NCBI RefSeq assembly: GCF_003605735.1
Contig: NZ_QXTJ01000004.1
Span: forward strand, 30,552 to 69,498
DNA length: 38,947 bases
Source: Pseudomonas sp. LS-2
GTDB lineage: Bacteria > Pseudomonadota > Gammaproteobacteria > Pseudomonadales > Pseudomonadaceae
Reading direction: 5' to 3'
Below are positions 27,367 to 35,095 of the stretch, piece by piece (the first letter of the stretch is position 1; each line of letters starts with the position of its first letter). A model generated the notes under the pieces. That model saw only the letters and a program-made list of their open reading frames with translations. It did not search any database and was not told the DNA's origin. Made by a program: the position numbers and the translations under genes.

Positions 27367-29580
27367 TCAAGCATCACTGACGTTGTCCTTGGAGGTGGGC
27401 ATTTCTTCATCGTCGAAATCGTCTCTAAGCGCTCCCGCTGAATGGATATCACGACCAGCAAGCGCTGCGCGAAGTCGGCGAACAGCGGACGCCAGCCATC
27501 CGGACTCTGGCGCACCATTTTCTCGCAGAAGTGCGTTGGACTTTTTCAAGACAGCGTCTGCCTCAACCATCAAATCCAGAGTGTTATGTTCGCAAATAAT
27601 GCCAGGCGGCATCATCAGCGCTGCGAACGATGTGATTGCCTCCATGCGATCCATCTGCGACGTAAAATTTTCCCTGAGCTCCGAATCCCAGTGTCTGCCG
27701 TTCACCAGGCAGAAGATCAATTCTGTGTCCGGGAGCTTTCTCAACACCGTACCATCCGCAACAGCATCGCGGTAACGAGGCAGCTCCAGATCGCGTAGCG
27801 CTAGAGTCTCGGATTCTTCAAAAATGTAATCACCTCTACGTTGACTACCATGGGAAGTAAGCCCGTGAGCGAAGAGATGCTTTCTCAGCAACCAAGGGGC
27901 GAGCAAGAGGTCTCCCCCTTCGATCAATGTGTTTACGATGTGCCTGAAACGCCTAGATCCGTCAGCACCGTCTCGTGCATTCCGCCAAAGGATGGCACCG
28001 GCATCATCCACCAGATTTCGTTCTACCTCTTCTCCCACAATCCAATCATTTTCCCTGACGAGAACTCGACCAAGAGCCACCCAGAAGATGCCATCACTCG
28101 ACTCGGGAAAGCTTGCTGAGAAGTCTCCGACTCGATCCAACAAAGGCCCAAGCTGCCCGGTTGCTTTCAGTGGTCTAAGTTCTGCGTCCAACTCATCCAC
28201 AGTGGTGAGCGCCCAGAGCCTTTCGATATCGGCTCTCGAGAAATGTCCTGGAGGATTACCGAGGTAAAGTAGCCGAATTAGATTTCGACGCTTGGCAAGC
28301 CGGTGGCCATCGAACAACTCCACTGAGCGCTGGCGACCAGTGTTGAACCGGGTAAATAGCAGCTGCAAGATTTCAAGATGACTTGACGCAGAAGCCCCAA
28401 GAACATCGACCAACGTGGTGTCTTTTCCGTTTGCGACAGCTAGGTGACGCTGGCGCTGACGGGCGAGCATCTCTTCGACGCTTGGATCATCTACAAGCTG
28501 GCCTACATTGTCAGCAATAAGCCCACGAAGACTTGGTGCCTTGGCAACCAACCAACTATATGCCAGCACGTCGAACGGACAGATCTCACCTCGTACGATT
28601 TCCTCCAGCACGGCAAATGCCCCGACCAGCCGTTTGATCTCCCGAGGTGTACGGATGACCCTAAGCAGCTGATTAAAAATCTCTGTTTGGTAAGCCAGCG
28701 TGCCAGTGGGCATTTCCACCCCATTGCTCCGCATGGCATGAAGCAGCAGATCCCGGGCGTCGTCTACAAAAAGAGGGCGCAACGGAATGGGAAACTGGAT
28801 GATTTTTTCAAGGTAGCTTTCGCCCGTTTTTTGCCTCTCTTCCGAGGTGGTACCTTTTCCCAGAGCCTGAGTCACACGGGCGGGATCGTAGGCTACGAGG
28901 TAGGAAATCCCCTTGATGTCCCCTACTGCTTTAACGAGCTGAGCAACCGCACGGACTTCCTCATCTTCGACGCGATCTAATTCGTCTATCAGTACCACAA
29001 CAGCGATGTTGGCCTCTGCTAGCTTCGCCTCGAGGTTTTTACGCTCTTCGCTCGCCAACAACTCCTTTGGCTTGTTCAGAAACCGAACAAGTTTTAGCAG
29101 CCATTTAGTCATTGTCGATGCCGTGCCGACACCAACCACCGCATCAATAACACCAACGGTTGTAGCGCCCACTAGCTCAATGGAGGCTTTGTACCGCGCC
29201 AACTGACCCAGCAGCTTTCGTGCCCTTTCACCGGCGGTGTAGCCAAGCGCCTCGCGCAAAGCATTGAAATACGCCTCGACCACCTCATCTCGGCCCTTGA
29301 ATAACCATGGGTTCAGCGTCGCTACGGCCACGTGTTTCATCTGCTTAAGCTCATGCTCGAGTAGATTCAAAACACTTGACTTACCCAATCCCCATTCACC
29401 TGTAAGCCCTACCACGAATCCAGTGGCCCGTCTTGAATCTACCTCACCAGTGGTGGTGTAGTCAGTGTGAACGAGCGTCTTGACCAAGCTGGATATGAAA
29501 GGGCCCCGCTCCAGTGCATCAGACTCAGGCGTTTCGATGGCGCGGTCTTGCCGCTCGATGTGATTGATGCTTTCCGACAT
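27367..29580 (-). CDS. KAP-family P-loop NTPase
   Basis: A 737-residue STAND-like NTPase of the KAP family. Walker A GLTGEWGLGKSSV is at residues 58-70, the family motif TLNPWLF at 88-94, and Walker B AVVVLIDELDRVED at 193-206. Two weakly hydrophobic stretches between A and B (about 136-155) fit the membrane-inserted helices typical of KAP proteins. The C-terminal 350 residues are helical and unassigned. AAAGGA eight bases upstream supports the start. PifA of plasmid F, which blocks phage T7, is a KAP protein, so an anti-phage or membrane-surveillance role is reasonable, but this is inference. It is transcribed away from the HEPN-like gene at 29858. Confidence 0.85.
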   Translation of the reverse strand: MSESINHIERQDRAIETPESDALERGPFISSLVKTLVHTDYTTTGEVDSRRATGFVVGLTGEWGLGKSSVLNLLEHELKQMKHVAVATLNPWLFKGRDEVVEAYFNALREALGYTAGERARKLLGQLARYKASIELVGATTVGVIDAVVGVGTASTMTKWLLKLVRFLNKPKELLASEERKNLEAKLAEANIAVVVLIDELDRVEDEEVRAVAQLVKAVGDIKGISYLVAYDPARVTQALGKGTTSEERQKTGESYLEKIIQFPIPLRPLFVDDARDLLLHAMRSNGVEMPTGTLAYQTEIFNQLLRVIRTPREIKRLVGAFAVLEEIVRGEICPFDVLAYSWLVAKAPSLRGLIADNVGQLVDDPSVEEMLARQRQRHLAVANGKDTTLVDVLGASASSHLEILQLLFTRFNTGRQRSVELFDGHRLAKRRNLIRLLYLGNPPGHFSRADIERLWALTTVDELDAELRPLKATGQLGPLLDRVGDFSASFPESSDGIFWVALGRVLVRENDWIVGEEVERNLVDDAGAILWRNARDGADGSRRFRHIVNTLIEGGDLLLAPWLLRKHLFAHGLTSHGSQRRGDYIFEESETLALRDLELPRYRDAVADGTVLRKLPDTELIFCLVNGRHWDSELRENFTSQMDRMEAITSFAALMMPPGIICEHNTLDLMVEADAVLKKSNALLRENGAPESGWLASAVRRLRAALAGRDIHSAGALRDDFDDEEMPTSKDNVSDA

Positions 29581-29857
29581 CGGATCAATGGTTCCTTTAA
29601 GATCATGTACAAGGAGAGCTTATTACCCTTTTTAGTCCGAGGAGCCGGTACGATTCCATCAGCGCCCGAATAATGCTAAAGGTTGCATTTCACTCGGACG
29701 CTTAAATCCAGCAGACTCATTTCGCTGCACCGACGATGCATACGGCTCCAGTAACCATGCCACTGCCTGAGCTCGTGGTGCCAAGACCATTCGCAGGCGA
29801 TCAGCCCTCCTGCGTAGGACTGGCCAATGCTGGAAGATCAATAGTAAGGAGCCGCCG
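29581..29857. promoter_or_regulatory. Divergent promoter region between KAP and HEPN-like genes
   Basis: A 277-bp gap separates the two divergent genes and should hold both promoters. AAGGAG at 29850 or so is the ribosome-binding site of the plus-strand gene. I could not fix -35/-10 elements with confidence. Confidence 0.4.
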
Positions 29858-30619
29858 ATGGGATCGTTAGACAGTTATGCAGAAGAGCTGGGGCGTCACG
29901 GATTGATGATTCCCCCATTCAGCAACATGGGCATGCTCGGAGAGCTTATTGAGATCCTGCGCCAAGCGCCAGCAGACATGGATGAGAAGCTGACCGTAGT
30001 GCTATCTCAGATTTACACTCCAGGCCACCTAGCGGCCATGGTCGTTTCTCGCTACGCCCATACCAAGGTGGTAAACCTATATGCAGAGACGATCAGCGAA
30101 GCGATAGAAGCGCATCTGCTAGGCCTCAACCACGTCGCGGTAGCAGGGCTCATGCCTGTGATAGAGGGCGTGGTTGTAAAGCTCAGCCTGCAGCACGGCA
30201 TCAGCGCCAAGAAAAAAACGAAGCAAAAATTCGTCGCGTTAGTCGGATGCGCCATCGAGCGAACCAACACGGTGAAGACAGGTGATTTCCAGGAGGTTGA
30301 GTCCATGCTGACTGCCTTCCTGAATTTCCTAAAAAACTATTTCTGGGAGGAAAGCAGTAGCTACCCCCTACCAGATAAAACGAATCGTCACGGGATTCTG
30401 CATGGCGCCTACTCAGATGCGGACTATGGGTATTCCATCAATTTTTATAAAACGCTGACGGCTGTCGACATGTTGTGTTGGATCTCCGAATTTCAACCAT
30501 TCCAGCCTAAGCCCACACCGGACAGCCAAGCTTTAGCAGCCTATTATCTGATGATTATGAATCTCCGGCCACGTGCCAAGGTCGACGCTAGGCGATTAAT
30601 TTTCGGCCCTGGCGCTTGA
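29858..30619 (+). CDS. HEPN-like protein, candidate RNase or defence partner
   Basis: A 253-residue mostly helical protein. Near residues 176-183 it reads NRHGILHG, which contains R-x4-H, the catalytic pattern of HEPN ribonucleases. The motif is followed by a long helix NFYKTLTAVDMLCWI, as often seen in HEPN domains. AAGGAG seven bases upstream supports the start. It lies divergent from a KAP NTPase within one repeat-flanked block. The HEPN reading rests on the motif and helicity only; a structure or profile comparison could change it. Confidence 0.55.
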   Translation: MGSLDSYAEELGRHGLMIPPFSNMGMLGELIEILRQAPADMDEKLTVVLSQIYTPGHLAAMVVSRYAHTKVVNLYAETISEAIEAHLLGLNHVAVAGLMPVIEGVVVKLSLQHGISAKKKTKQKFVALVGCAIERTNTVKTGDFQEVESMLTAFLNFLKNYFWEESSSYPLPDKTNRHGILHGAYSDADYGYSINFYKTLTAVDMLCWISEFQPFQPKPTPDSQALAAYYLMIMNLRPRAKVDARRLIFGPGA

Positions 30620-30663
30620 AAAGTTTTGCAGACTTGCAGCCACTCCTTAGGCTGCTGTCGACT

Positions 30664-30765
30664 CTATTCATCATAGGGCGATAACGGAGCTTGGAGGGCA
30701 AGCTCTACACAATCGCCTGCTTGATACGCGACGCCTTCCCGATCCATCAAATCATCGTCATTCAT
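30664..30765 (-). CDS. Possible 33-residue protein sharing its start with the 26755-27150 gene
   Basis: The reading frame begins MNDDDLMDREG and continues VAYQAGDCVELALQAPLSPY to a stop after 33 residues. Its leader and first ten codons are a 57/60 copy of those of the gene at 26755-27150; after that the two are unrelated. It is either a truncated duplicate fused to chance sequence, or a short protein with a swapped 3' part. The shared GGAG ribosome-binding site is present. Confidence 0.4.
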   Translation of the reverse strand: MNDDDLMDREGVAYQAGDCVELALQAPLSPYDE

Positions 30766-30795
30766 CGCGGCTCACTCCAGATCGTGGCATCGTAG
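30736..30795. repeat. 60-bp direct repeat, copy B
   Basis: This is the second copy of 27121-27180, with three mismatches and the same orientation. It holds a leader with ribosome-binding site and the first ten codons on the minus strand. Confidence 0.92.
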
Positions 30796-30832
30796 ATGAG
30801 GATAGTGCTGCCCACCTGTGTGAGATCCACCA

Positions 30833-31171
30833 ATGACTGTAAACGACTCATCACCTACCTGGTTCTCAATACTCACGGCGCGGGAGGTCTGCCAGATCCT
30901 ACGCGAGGTTTCATTTGGCCGGCTCACAATGAGCAAGGTAGGTAGCCAAGCATGGGATGAGGTTTATGCATGCCACTTCATTGTGGATGTCGAGGGTTGG
31001 CGGATCACGCTGTACAACGATTGCGATACGCTGGATTACTGCGAAGAAGCAGTCAGTCCATATGGGCAGCGCTGGGCGTTTGATCCTGGTGATCGTTTTG
31101 GGACTGACCCTGTGGCGCTGCTCAGCACATGGGAGCTTCAAACGTTGGAGACGATGCTGAAAGCGCTCTGA
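30833..31171 (+). CDS. Small Pseudomonas family protein (DUF7693-like)
   Basis: A 112-residue acidic protein. It contains LTAREVCQILREVSFGR (about 14-30), VDVEGWRITLYNDCDTLDYC (about 51-70) and FGTDPVALLSTWELQTLETML to the end. I recall this pattern from a Pseudomonas-restricted family, I believe DUF7693, of unknown function; the number should be checked. No clear ribosome-binding site precedes the ATG, so the start is open. It is followed by the second long cargo repeat. Confidence 0.7.
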   Translation: MTVNDSSPTWFSILTAREVCQILREVSFGRLTMSKVGSQAWDEVYACHFIVDVEGWRITLYNDCDTLDYCEEAVSPYGQRWAFDPGDRFGTDPVALLSTWELQTLETMLKAL

Positions 31172-31204
31172 TGGGAAAATGTTGTTCTTGGTGTCCCCGG
31201 CCCG

Positions 31205-31298
31205 GGGCGGCTGTCGTGAACCAAGCCGCCATGCGTCTTGGCCCTCTGGGCTTCCATCCATTACACCTGCGGCCTTCGGCCTGCGCGCTCCGCTTGCC
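31205..31298 (+). repeat. Cargo 3' repeat, copy 2
   Basis: About 94 bp starting 33 bases after the stop of the gene at 30833. It begins GGCGGCTGTCGTGAACCAAG, has TCTTGGCCCT then TGGGC, a CGGCCTTCGGCC hairpin, and ends GCGCGCTCCGCTTGCC. The spacing from gene stop to repeat is nearly the same as in copy 1. Confidence 0.87.
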
Positions 31299-31448
31299 TT
31301 TGAAGGATACCAAGGTTGCCAGGTCTGGATGCTCCCATGACGACTCTGAGCGCTGGGCTGATCATTCGCCTCTGATGCACAATGAATAATCCCGCGTCGT
31401 GCCTCGCTCTCACCCAGGTACGCAAATTCCTGCTCACGATTGGTCATT

Positions 31449-31844
31449 ATGAATCAGCCCACCACTGCCTTACCCGAGATCACCGTCGAAGAGTTCAGGC
31501 AACGATATCCGCTGCTCTTTTCTGATCCCGCCGTTGACGACATCTACTGTAATCCTGGGTGGAGGGGAATCCTGCTGTCTCTTTGCGATACGCTGCAGGC
31601 GTACCTTAAGCGGCACCCCGAGGTCACCCCCGTCACCGTTGCCCAGATCAAATCCAAATTCGGGGAGCTGCATTTTTTCTACGATGGTGGCGACCGGTAT
31701 TGCGAAGGAGCAGTGGATGTAGCGGTACAGCATTCCCTGAAAACCTGCGAACAGTGCGGGGCTCTAGGCAGACAAACGAAGGGCCGCTGGATCAGCACGC
31801 TGTGCGATGAACATGGCACCGGTACGCATGCCCCCAACAGTTAA
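31449..31844 (+). CDS. Small cysteine-containing family protein
   Basis: A 131-residue protein. IKSKFGELHFFYDGGDRYCE (about 66-85) followed by CEQCGALGR and TLCDEHG near the C-terminus is a pattern I know from many short bacterial and phage proteins of unknown function. The CxxC and CxxxH could hold a zinc ion. I use the ATG at 31449; the upstream TTG at 31440 is less likely. It may have moved with the neighbouring cargo genes. Confidence 0.7.
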   Translation: MNQPTTALPEITVEEFRQRYPLLFSDPAVDDIYCNPGWRGILLSLCDTLQAYLKRHPEVTPVTVAQIKSKFGELHFFYDGGDRYCEGAVDVAVQHSLKTCEQCGALGRQTKGRWISTLCDEHGTGTHAPNS

Positions 31845-32037
31845 CCTCCTTTCCTGCCGACATTTAGGCTACATCCATAGCGAACGGCAGTTGTTGACCA
31901 GAATGCCCACGTAGCTGACCGCGCTTCCACCCCCTTGCATGCGGGCATTTGTTTACAAAATACCCGCGTAATGCGCATCTGCCGGCCCTACGAAGAGGTA
32001 CGGGGAGCGAGGAACGGAACTCCCCTTATCTCAATTG

Positions 32038-32421
32038 ATGGATACATCTTTAATGACAGCCCTCCCTTCTCAAGTCCCCGAGCTGCTGCAGAACCGTAGA
32101 TTTCAGGTCGCTGGAAATGCCCAAGGCCTATCAGGAGCTGGTACCGTGTTTGAGTATCAGGTTGATGGCTCTGCGATCACGAGCACCTACAAGGGCGGGA
32201 AGATCCGTACAGGACATCAGGTGGGTCATGTGACAGGCCCGAACACTTTCGAGTTGCTTTTCCATTGCATCACAATCGATGGAGAGATCCTTTCTGGGCG
32301 ATCTCGTGGCAAGGTCGATGTTGATGAGACTGGCCGCATAACTCTATCGTTTGTTTGGGCTTGGTTATCTGGTGCCAGCGGCGGTGGAGAGTCCAGTTAT
32401 GTTGAACTCGTACTCCAGTAA
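32038..32421 (+). CDS. Small beta-barrel family protein, unknown role
   Basis: A 127-residue protein with alternating beta-strand pattern. YQVDGSAITSTYKGGKIRTG (about 36-55) and FVWAWLSGASGGGESSYVEL near the end match a widespread short family that is often mislabelled N-acetylglutamate synthase. It lacks a GNAT fold, so that name should not be used. The start could also be the ATG at 32053. A strong palindrome follows the stop. Confidence 0.65.
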   Translation: MDTSLMTALPSQVPELLQNRRFQVAGNAQGLSGAGTVFEYQVDGSAITSTYKGGKIRTGHQVGHVTGPNTFELLFHCITIDGEILSGRSRGKVDVDETGRITLSFVWAWLSGASGGGESSYVELVLQ

Positions 32422-32430
32422 GTAAGAGGT

Positions 32431-32448
32431 TGGCGGCACTGCCAACGT
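32431..32448 (+). terminator. Hairpin after the beta-barrel gene
   Basis: GTTGGCGGCACTGCCAAC is a near-perfect palindrome starting 9 bases after the stop at 32421. There is no T run, so termination strength is uncertain. Confidence 0.45.
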
Positions 32449-32550
32449 CATGGGGGGTGAAGTCAACGACATGCATGTGCAGCTCCCTGGTAGGCCTGCT
32501 AGAGAGCATTTAAAAGCTCGGCATAGAGCCAGCAGGCCCCATGCACTGTC

Positions 32551-32778
32551 CTACTCGAAATCTCGGGTAAACCAGCTGTAAAACCACCTGTGCATTTCGC
32601 CAAGCCCTAGCAGGTACCAAAATTCCAGGACGTACATCAGATAGCTCATCCAGACTCCCCACCCGTGGCTTGGAAGACTTATGTGGGCATAACCAATCAG
32701 CACTGCGCCTGCTATCCACAGGCAAAATGCGAGTGCCCATGCTCTCCGTCTATAAACCCAACATTCATTCGTGGTCAT
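32551..32778 (-). CDS. Small two-helix membrane protein
   Basis: A 75-residue protein with hydrophobic segments at about residues 13-32 and 42-60, many aromatic residues (VWMSYLMYVLEFWYLLGLG) and an acidic end. It is transcribed opposite to its neighbours. No family is recognised. A gene is favoured because of the clean two-helix pattern, though the ribosome-binding site is weak. Confidence 0.5.
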   Translation of the reverse strand: MTTNECWVYRRRAWALAFCLWIAGAVLIGYAHISLPSHGWGVWMSYLMYVLEFWYLLGLGEMHRWFYSWFTRDFE

Positions 32779-33020
32779 CGACGCTCGATCTTAGGGGCTT
32801 ACTGATTTGGCCACTTCCGGCGCGAATCGTTTCCAGCAGTTGAGTTTCATGGGCTCAGACGTCTGACCGAGATGGGCCTGCCAAGCGAATCCCTCAGTCA
32901 ATCCGGTCATGGGCCACTTGGAGCCCGCCGATTAGCAGGGTGTCCTGTTTCTGCTGCGACCCAGGCGTGCATGCAATATCCTTGCGCCACGCAATCAACC
33001 TAGAAACAGTGAATAGAACG

Positions 33021-33545
33021 ATGGGTTTTAAACACCTAGCTGAGCTACGTGACCGTCTACGGGCTGAAAACGAGCCCCAAAAGGTCGAACGCGCGAAACA
33101 CCCCAAGCGTAAGTCTTTCCCGCAGGCGAAGCCTCACAGCCAAGATCCAGCCGTAGAAGCAATCCGGTCATTGCAGGAGCATTTTCCATCGGCCTTTCCT
33201 ATAAATCCTGCCCCCAAGGTTCCGCTCAAACAAGGCATTCTCAAGGATACCGAGCAGCACCTGGAGCTACTCGGATTGACCAGTGAGCAGCTGAAACTAG
33301 GTATCTCGACTTGGTGCAGAGGAAAGCGGTACTGGGCCTGCATGTTGGAGGGTGCGCCGCGCTTGGACTTGAGTGGTCAACCAGCTGGCGTTGCGACAGC
33401 GACACAAGCTATGCATGCTAAACACCGGGCTGCGCGGCAACGAGGCCAAGACCGACGACATCGTGCGAATGCTAAGGCTACCCCTTCGGTGTCGGGGTCT
33501 GAGGCCGCCACGGATCCGGGTTACGGCTCAACAGAATCGCGGTAA
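33021..33545 (+). CDS. ProQ/FinO-domain RNA-binding protein
   Basis: A 174-residue protein with a basic N-terminal linker (KHPKRKSFPQAKP), then a ProQ/FinO domain at about residues 45-135. The domain shows SLQEHFPSAFP, PLKQGILKDTEQHL, the RYWACMLEGAPRLDLSG strand and the closing helix ATQAMHAKHRAARQR. FinO-type proteins bind RNA stem-loops with U tails and control plasmid transfer or trans-acting RNAs. ATG 33021 is preferred over the upstream start at 32940, which adds an unrelated Cys-rich leader. The C-terminal 25 residues are Ser/Gly-rich and may be a decayed end. Confidence 0.82.
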   Translation: MGFKHLAELRDRLRAENEPQKVERAKHPKRKSFPQAKPHSQDPAVEAIRSLQEHFPSAFPINPAPKVPLKQGILKDTEQHLELLGLTSEQLKLGISTWCRGKRYWACMLEGAPRLDLSGQPAGVATATQAMHAKHRAARQRGQDRRHRANAKATPSVSGSEAATDPGYGSTESR

Positions 33546-33663
33546 GTACCACGTCCCCAAGCACGCCTCCGTTGAGCCAGAGAAGCTTGATGCTCCCGCG
33601 AAACGAAGCTGATCGTGTCTTCGTTGTTGATGACCCCAAATCGCCTCTCTGAGATTATGGCAA

Positions 33664-34323
33664 ATGATGAAATCGGTCAGGCTAATCCGCCATGGTGAAA
33701 GTGCAGCAAACGCCGGTGCCGCTACTCAGGATCACGCGAGCATTCCTCTCACTGCGCAGGGCGTTGACCAGGCTCGCCGAGTCGCCCATTCATTCGCCAA
33801 TGCTCCAGACTTGATTGTCACTTCGCCATTTTCTCGTGCTCTGTCCACCGCTCAGCTCACGGTGAGCGCCTTCCCATCTGTGCCTATGGAGACTTGGCCG
33901 GTTCAGGAGTTTACCTACCTAGAGCCTGCGAGATGCGTGAATACCACGGTGGCTCAGCGGCGGGATTGGGTGAAGGAGTATTGGAACCAGGCCAATCCCT
34001 CGCTTGTTGACGGTGATGGAGCTGAGTCATTCTTTGAGTTTGTATCGCGGGCACAGGCGCTTCTGAGGCGACTTGCGGCCCATCCGTCGAAGGACATCGT
34101 GGTGTTTTCGCATGGGCAGTTCATCAATGCCGTGGCCTGGTTCATCGAGCGACAGTCTACGGAGATCGACAGCCAAGCGATGACTGATTGGCGAGAGTAC
34201 GAGATCGCAAATCACGTGGAGAATTGTGGTGGGTACCAACTCATGTACGGACAAAGTGATAGTGGTTGGAGGCTTACATCGAGGGATGCTGAGGGCGCGG
34301 CTCTGCGAGCACGGCTGTCGTAA
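33664..34323 (+). CDS. Histidine phosphatase-family protein
   Basis: A 219-residue phosphoglycerate-mutase-like phosphatase. The RHG signature LIRHGESAAN (residues 7-16) holds the phosphorylated His. SPFSRALSTAQLT near residue 58 and VVFSHGQFINA near 145, with the second catalytic His, complete the site. The substrate is unknown; such enzymes act on sugars, nucleotides or phosphoproteins. The last codons and the stop lie inside the third cargo repeat. Confidence 0.88.
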   Translation: MMKSVRLIRHGESAANAGAATQDHASIPLTAQGVDQARRVAHSFANAPDLIVTSPFSRALSTAQLTVSAFPSVPMETWPVQEFTYLEPARCVNTTVAQRRDWVKEYWNQANPSLVDGDGAESFFEFVSRAQALLRRLAAHPSKDIVVFSHGQFINAVAWFIERQSTEIDSQAMTDWREYEIANHVENCGGYQLMYGQSDSGWRLTSRDAEGAALRARLS

Positions 34324-34390
34324 ACCAAGCCGCCTGACGGCGTCTTGGCCCTGCGGGCAGACATCCTCGCGTCTGCGCGCTCCGCTTGCC
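34311..34390 (+). repeat. Cargo 3' repeat, copy 3
   Basis: About 80 bp beginning ACGGCTGTCGTAAACCAAGC. Here the TAA of the repeat supplies the phosphatase stop codon, so the gene's last codons overlap the repeat. CCAAGCCGCC and GGCGTCTTGG pair with one mismatch around TGAC. It ends GCGCGCTCCGCTTGCC like the others and lacks the inner CCTTCGG hairpin. Confidence 0.87.
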
Positions 34391-35095
34391 CACCTTGAGC
34401 GGAGCGCCGCACACCGCTCGGAACTCCAGCCTACACATCAAACAAGATCCAAGATTTCTGAAACGCTCGCCCGTCATAGGCTGCCGAAAATGATTCGGTC
34501 TACGCTGCGCACGTCGCCCCTTGCTTCACCCTGTCTGCGTTTTATAGGCTGATATCATCAGTCATTGGCAACAAGGGGCCACTTCGTCTTAAAGCTGCTG
34601 ATCTCGGATTAGATTGCCATGGTTTCGAGGGCGTCCTCCAGGAATTCGCGCTGCTGCTCCAGCTTTGACAGGACAGAATTCTGAACTTATTCCGACCTAA
34701 GGTTCACAGCTAACGTGGAGTAATGAAAAATGTCCCTTGCCACTCACATTCAACCAATTACATGCGAAATATACTTGAGGGTGAAAGCTTAACGATTCAC
34801 TGAAAACACCTCAAAGCCAGACATAGAAACTCACCTTATATAAAAGATTCAAGCCTAGTTATTCGTCCTGAAATAAGGGGTGTCTACAGGCTTTAGCGCC
34901 TAACCCAGTCTCAAGCCCAACTGACACAGTTCGATTTCTCTGCTGCGCCCCCTTTGAGATTTCAGATTTGTAATTTTCGAGTCATCCCGCCGTTATCGCC
35001 AACTCGTCAGTATTGCGCCTACTGGCAGCTCTCAAATCTACAAAAAATAGCCAGGTCGACGTCTATAAGAAACTGCCGATTCGAACGGAGCTCAC
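34391..35095. other. 705-bp non-coding region before the porin gene
   Basis: I find no intact gene here. On the minus strand, about 34612-34689, a 25-codon open stretch ends LEQQREFLEDALETMAI and stop, which looks like the helical C-terminus of a lost gene. The stretch 34720-34900 is A+T-rich. The final part must hold the oprD-like promoter. The change of character here may mark a junction between two cargo blocks. Confidence 0.45.

Noticed and set aside
31440..31448. TTG start for the cysteine protein
   Set aside because: It adds only three residues; the ATG at 31449 is the simpler start.
32038..32421. N-acetylglutamate synthase
   Set aside because: This name is common for the family in databases, but the short beta-rich protein has no GNAT acetyltransferase motif.
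32940..33020. Longer N-terminus for the ProQ-like protein
   Set aside because: The extra 27 residues are Cys-rich, unlike the family, and have no better ribosome-binding site than ATG 33021.
25230..34390. Cargo repeats as integron attC sites
   Set aside because: No paired RYYYAAC/GTTRRRY boxes with the expected spacing and no integron integrase; the shared blocks are conserved in sequence, which attC loops are not.
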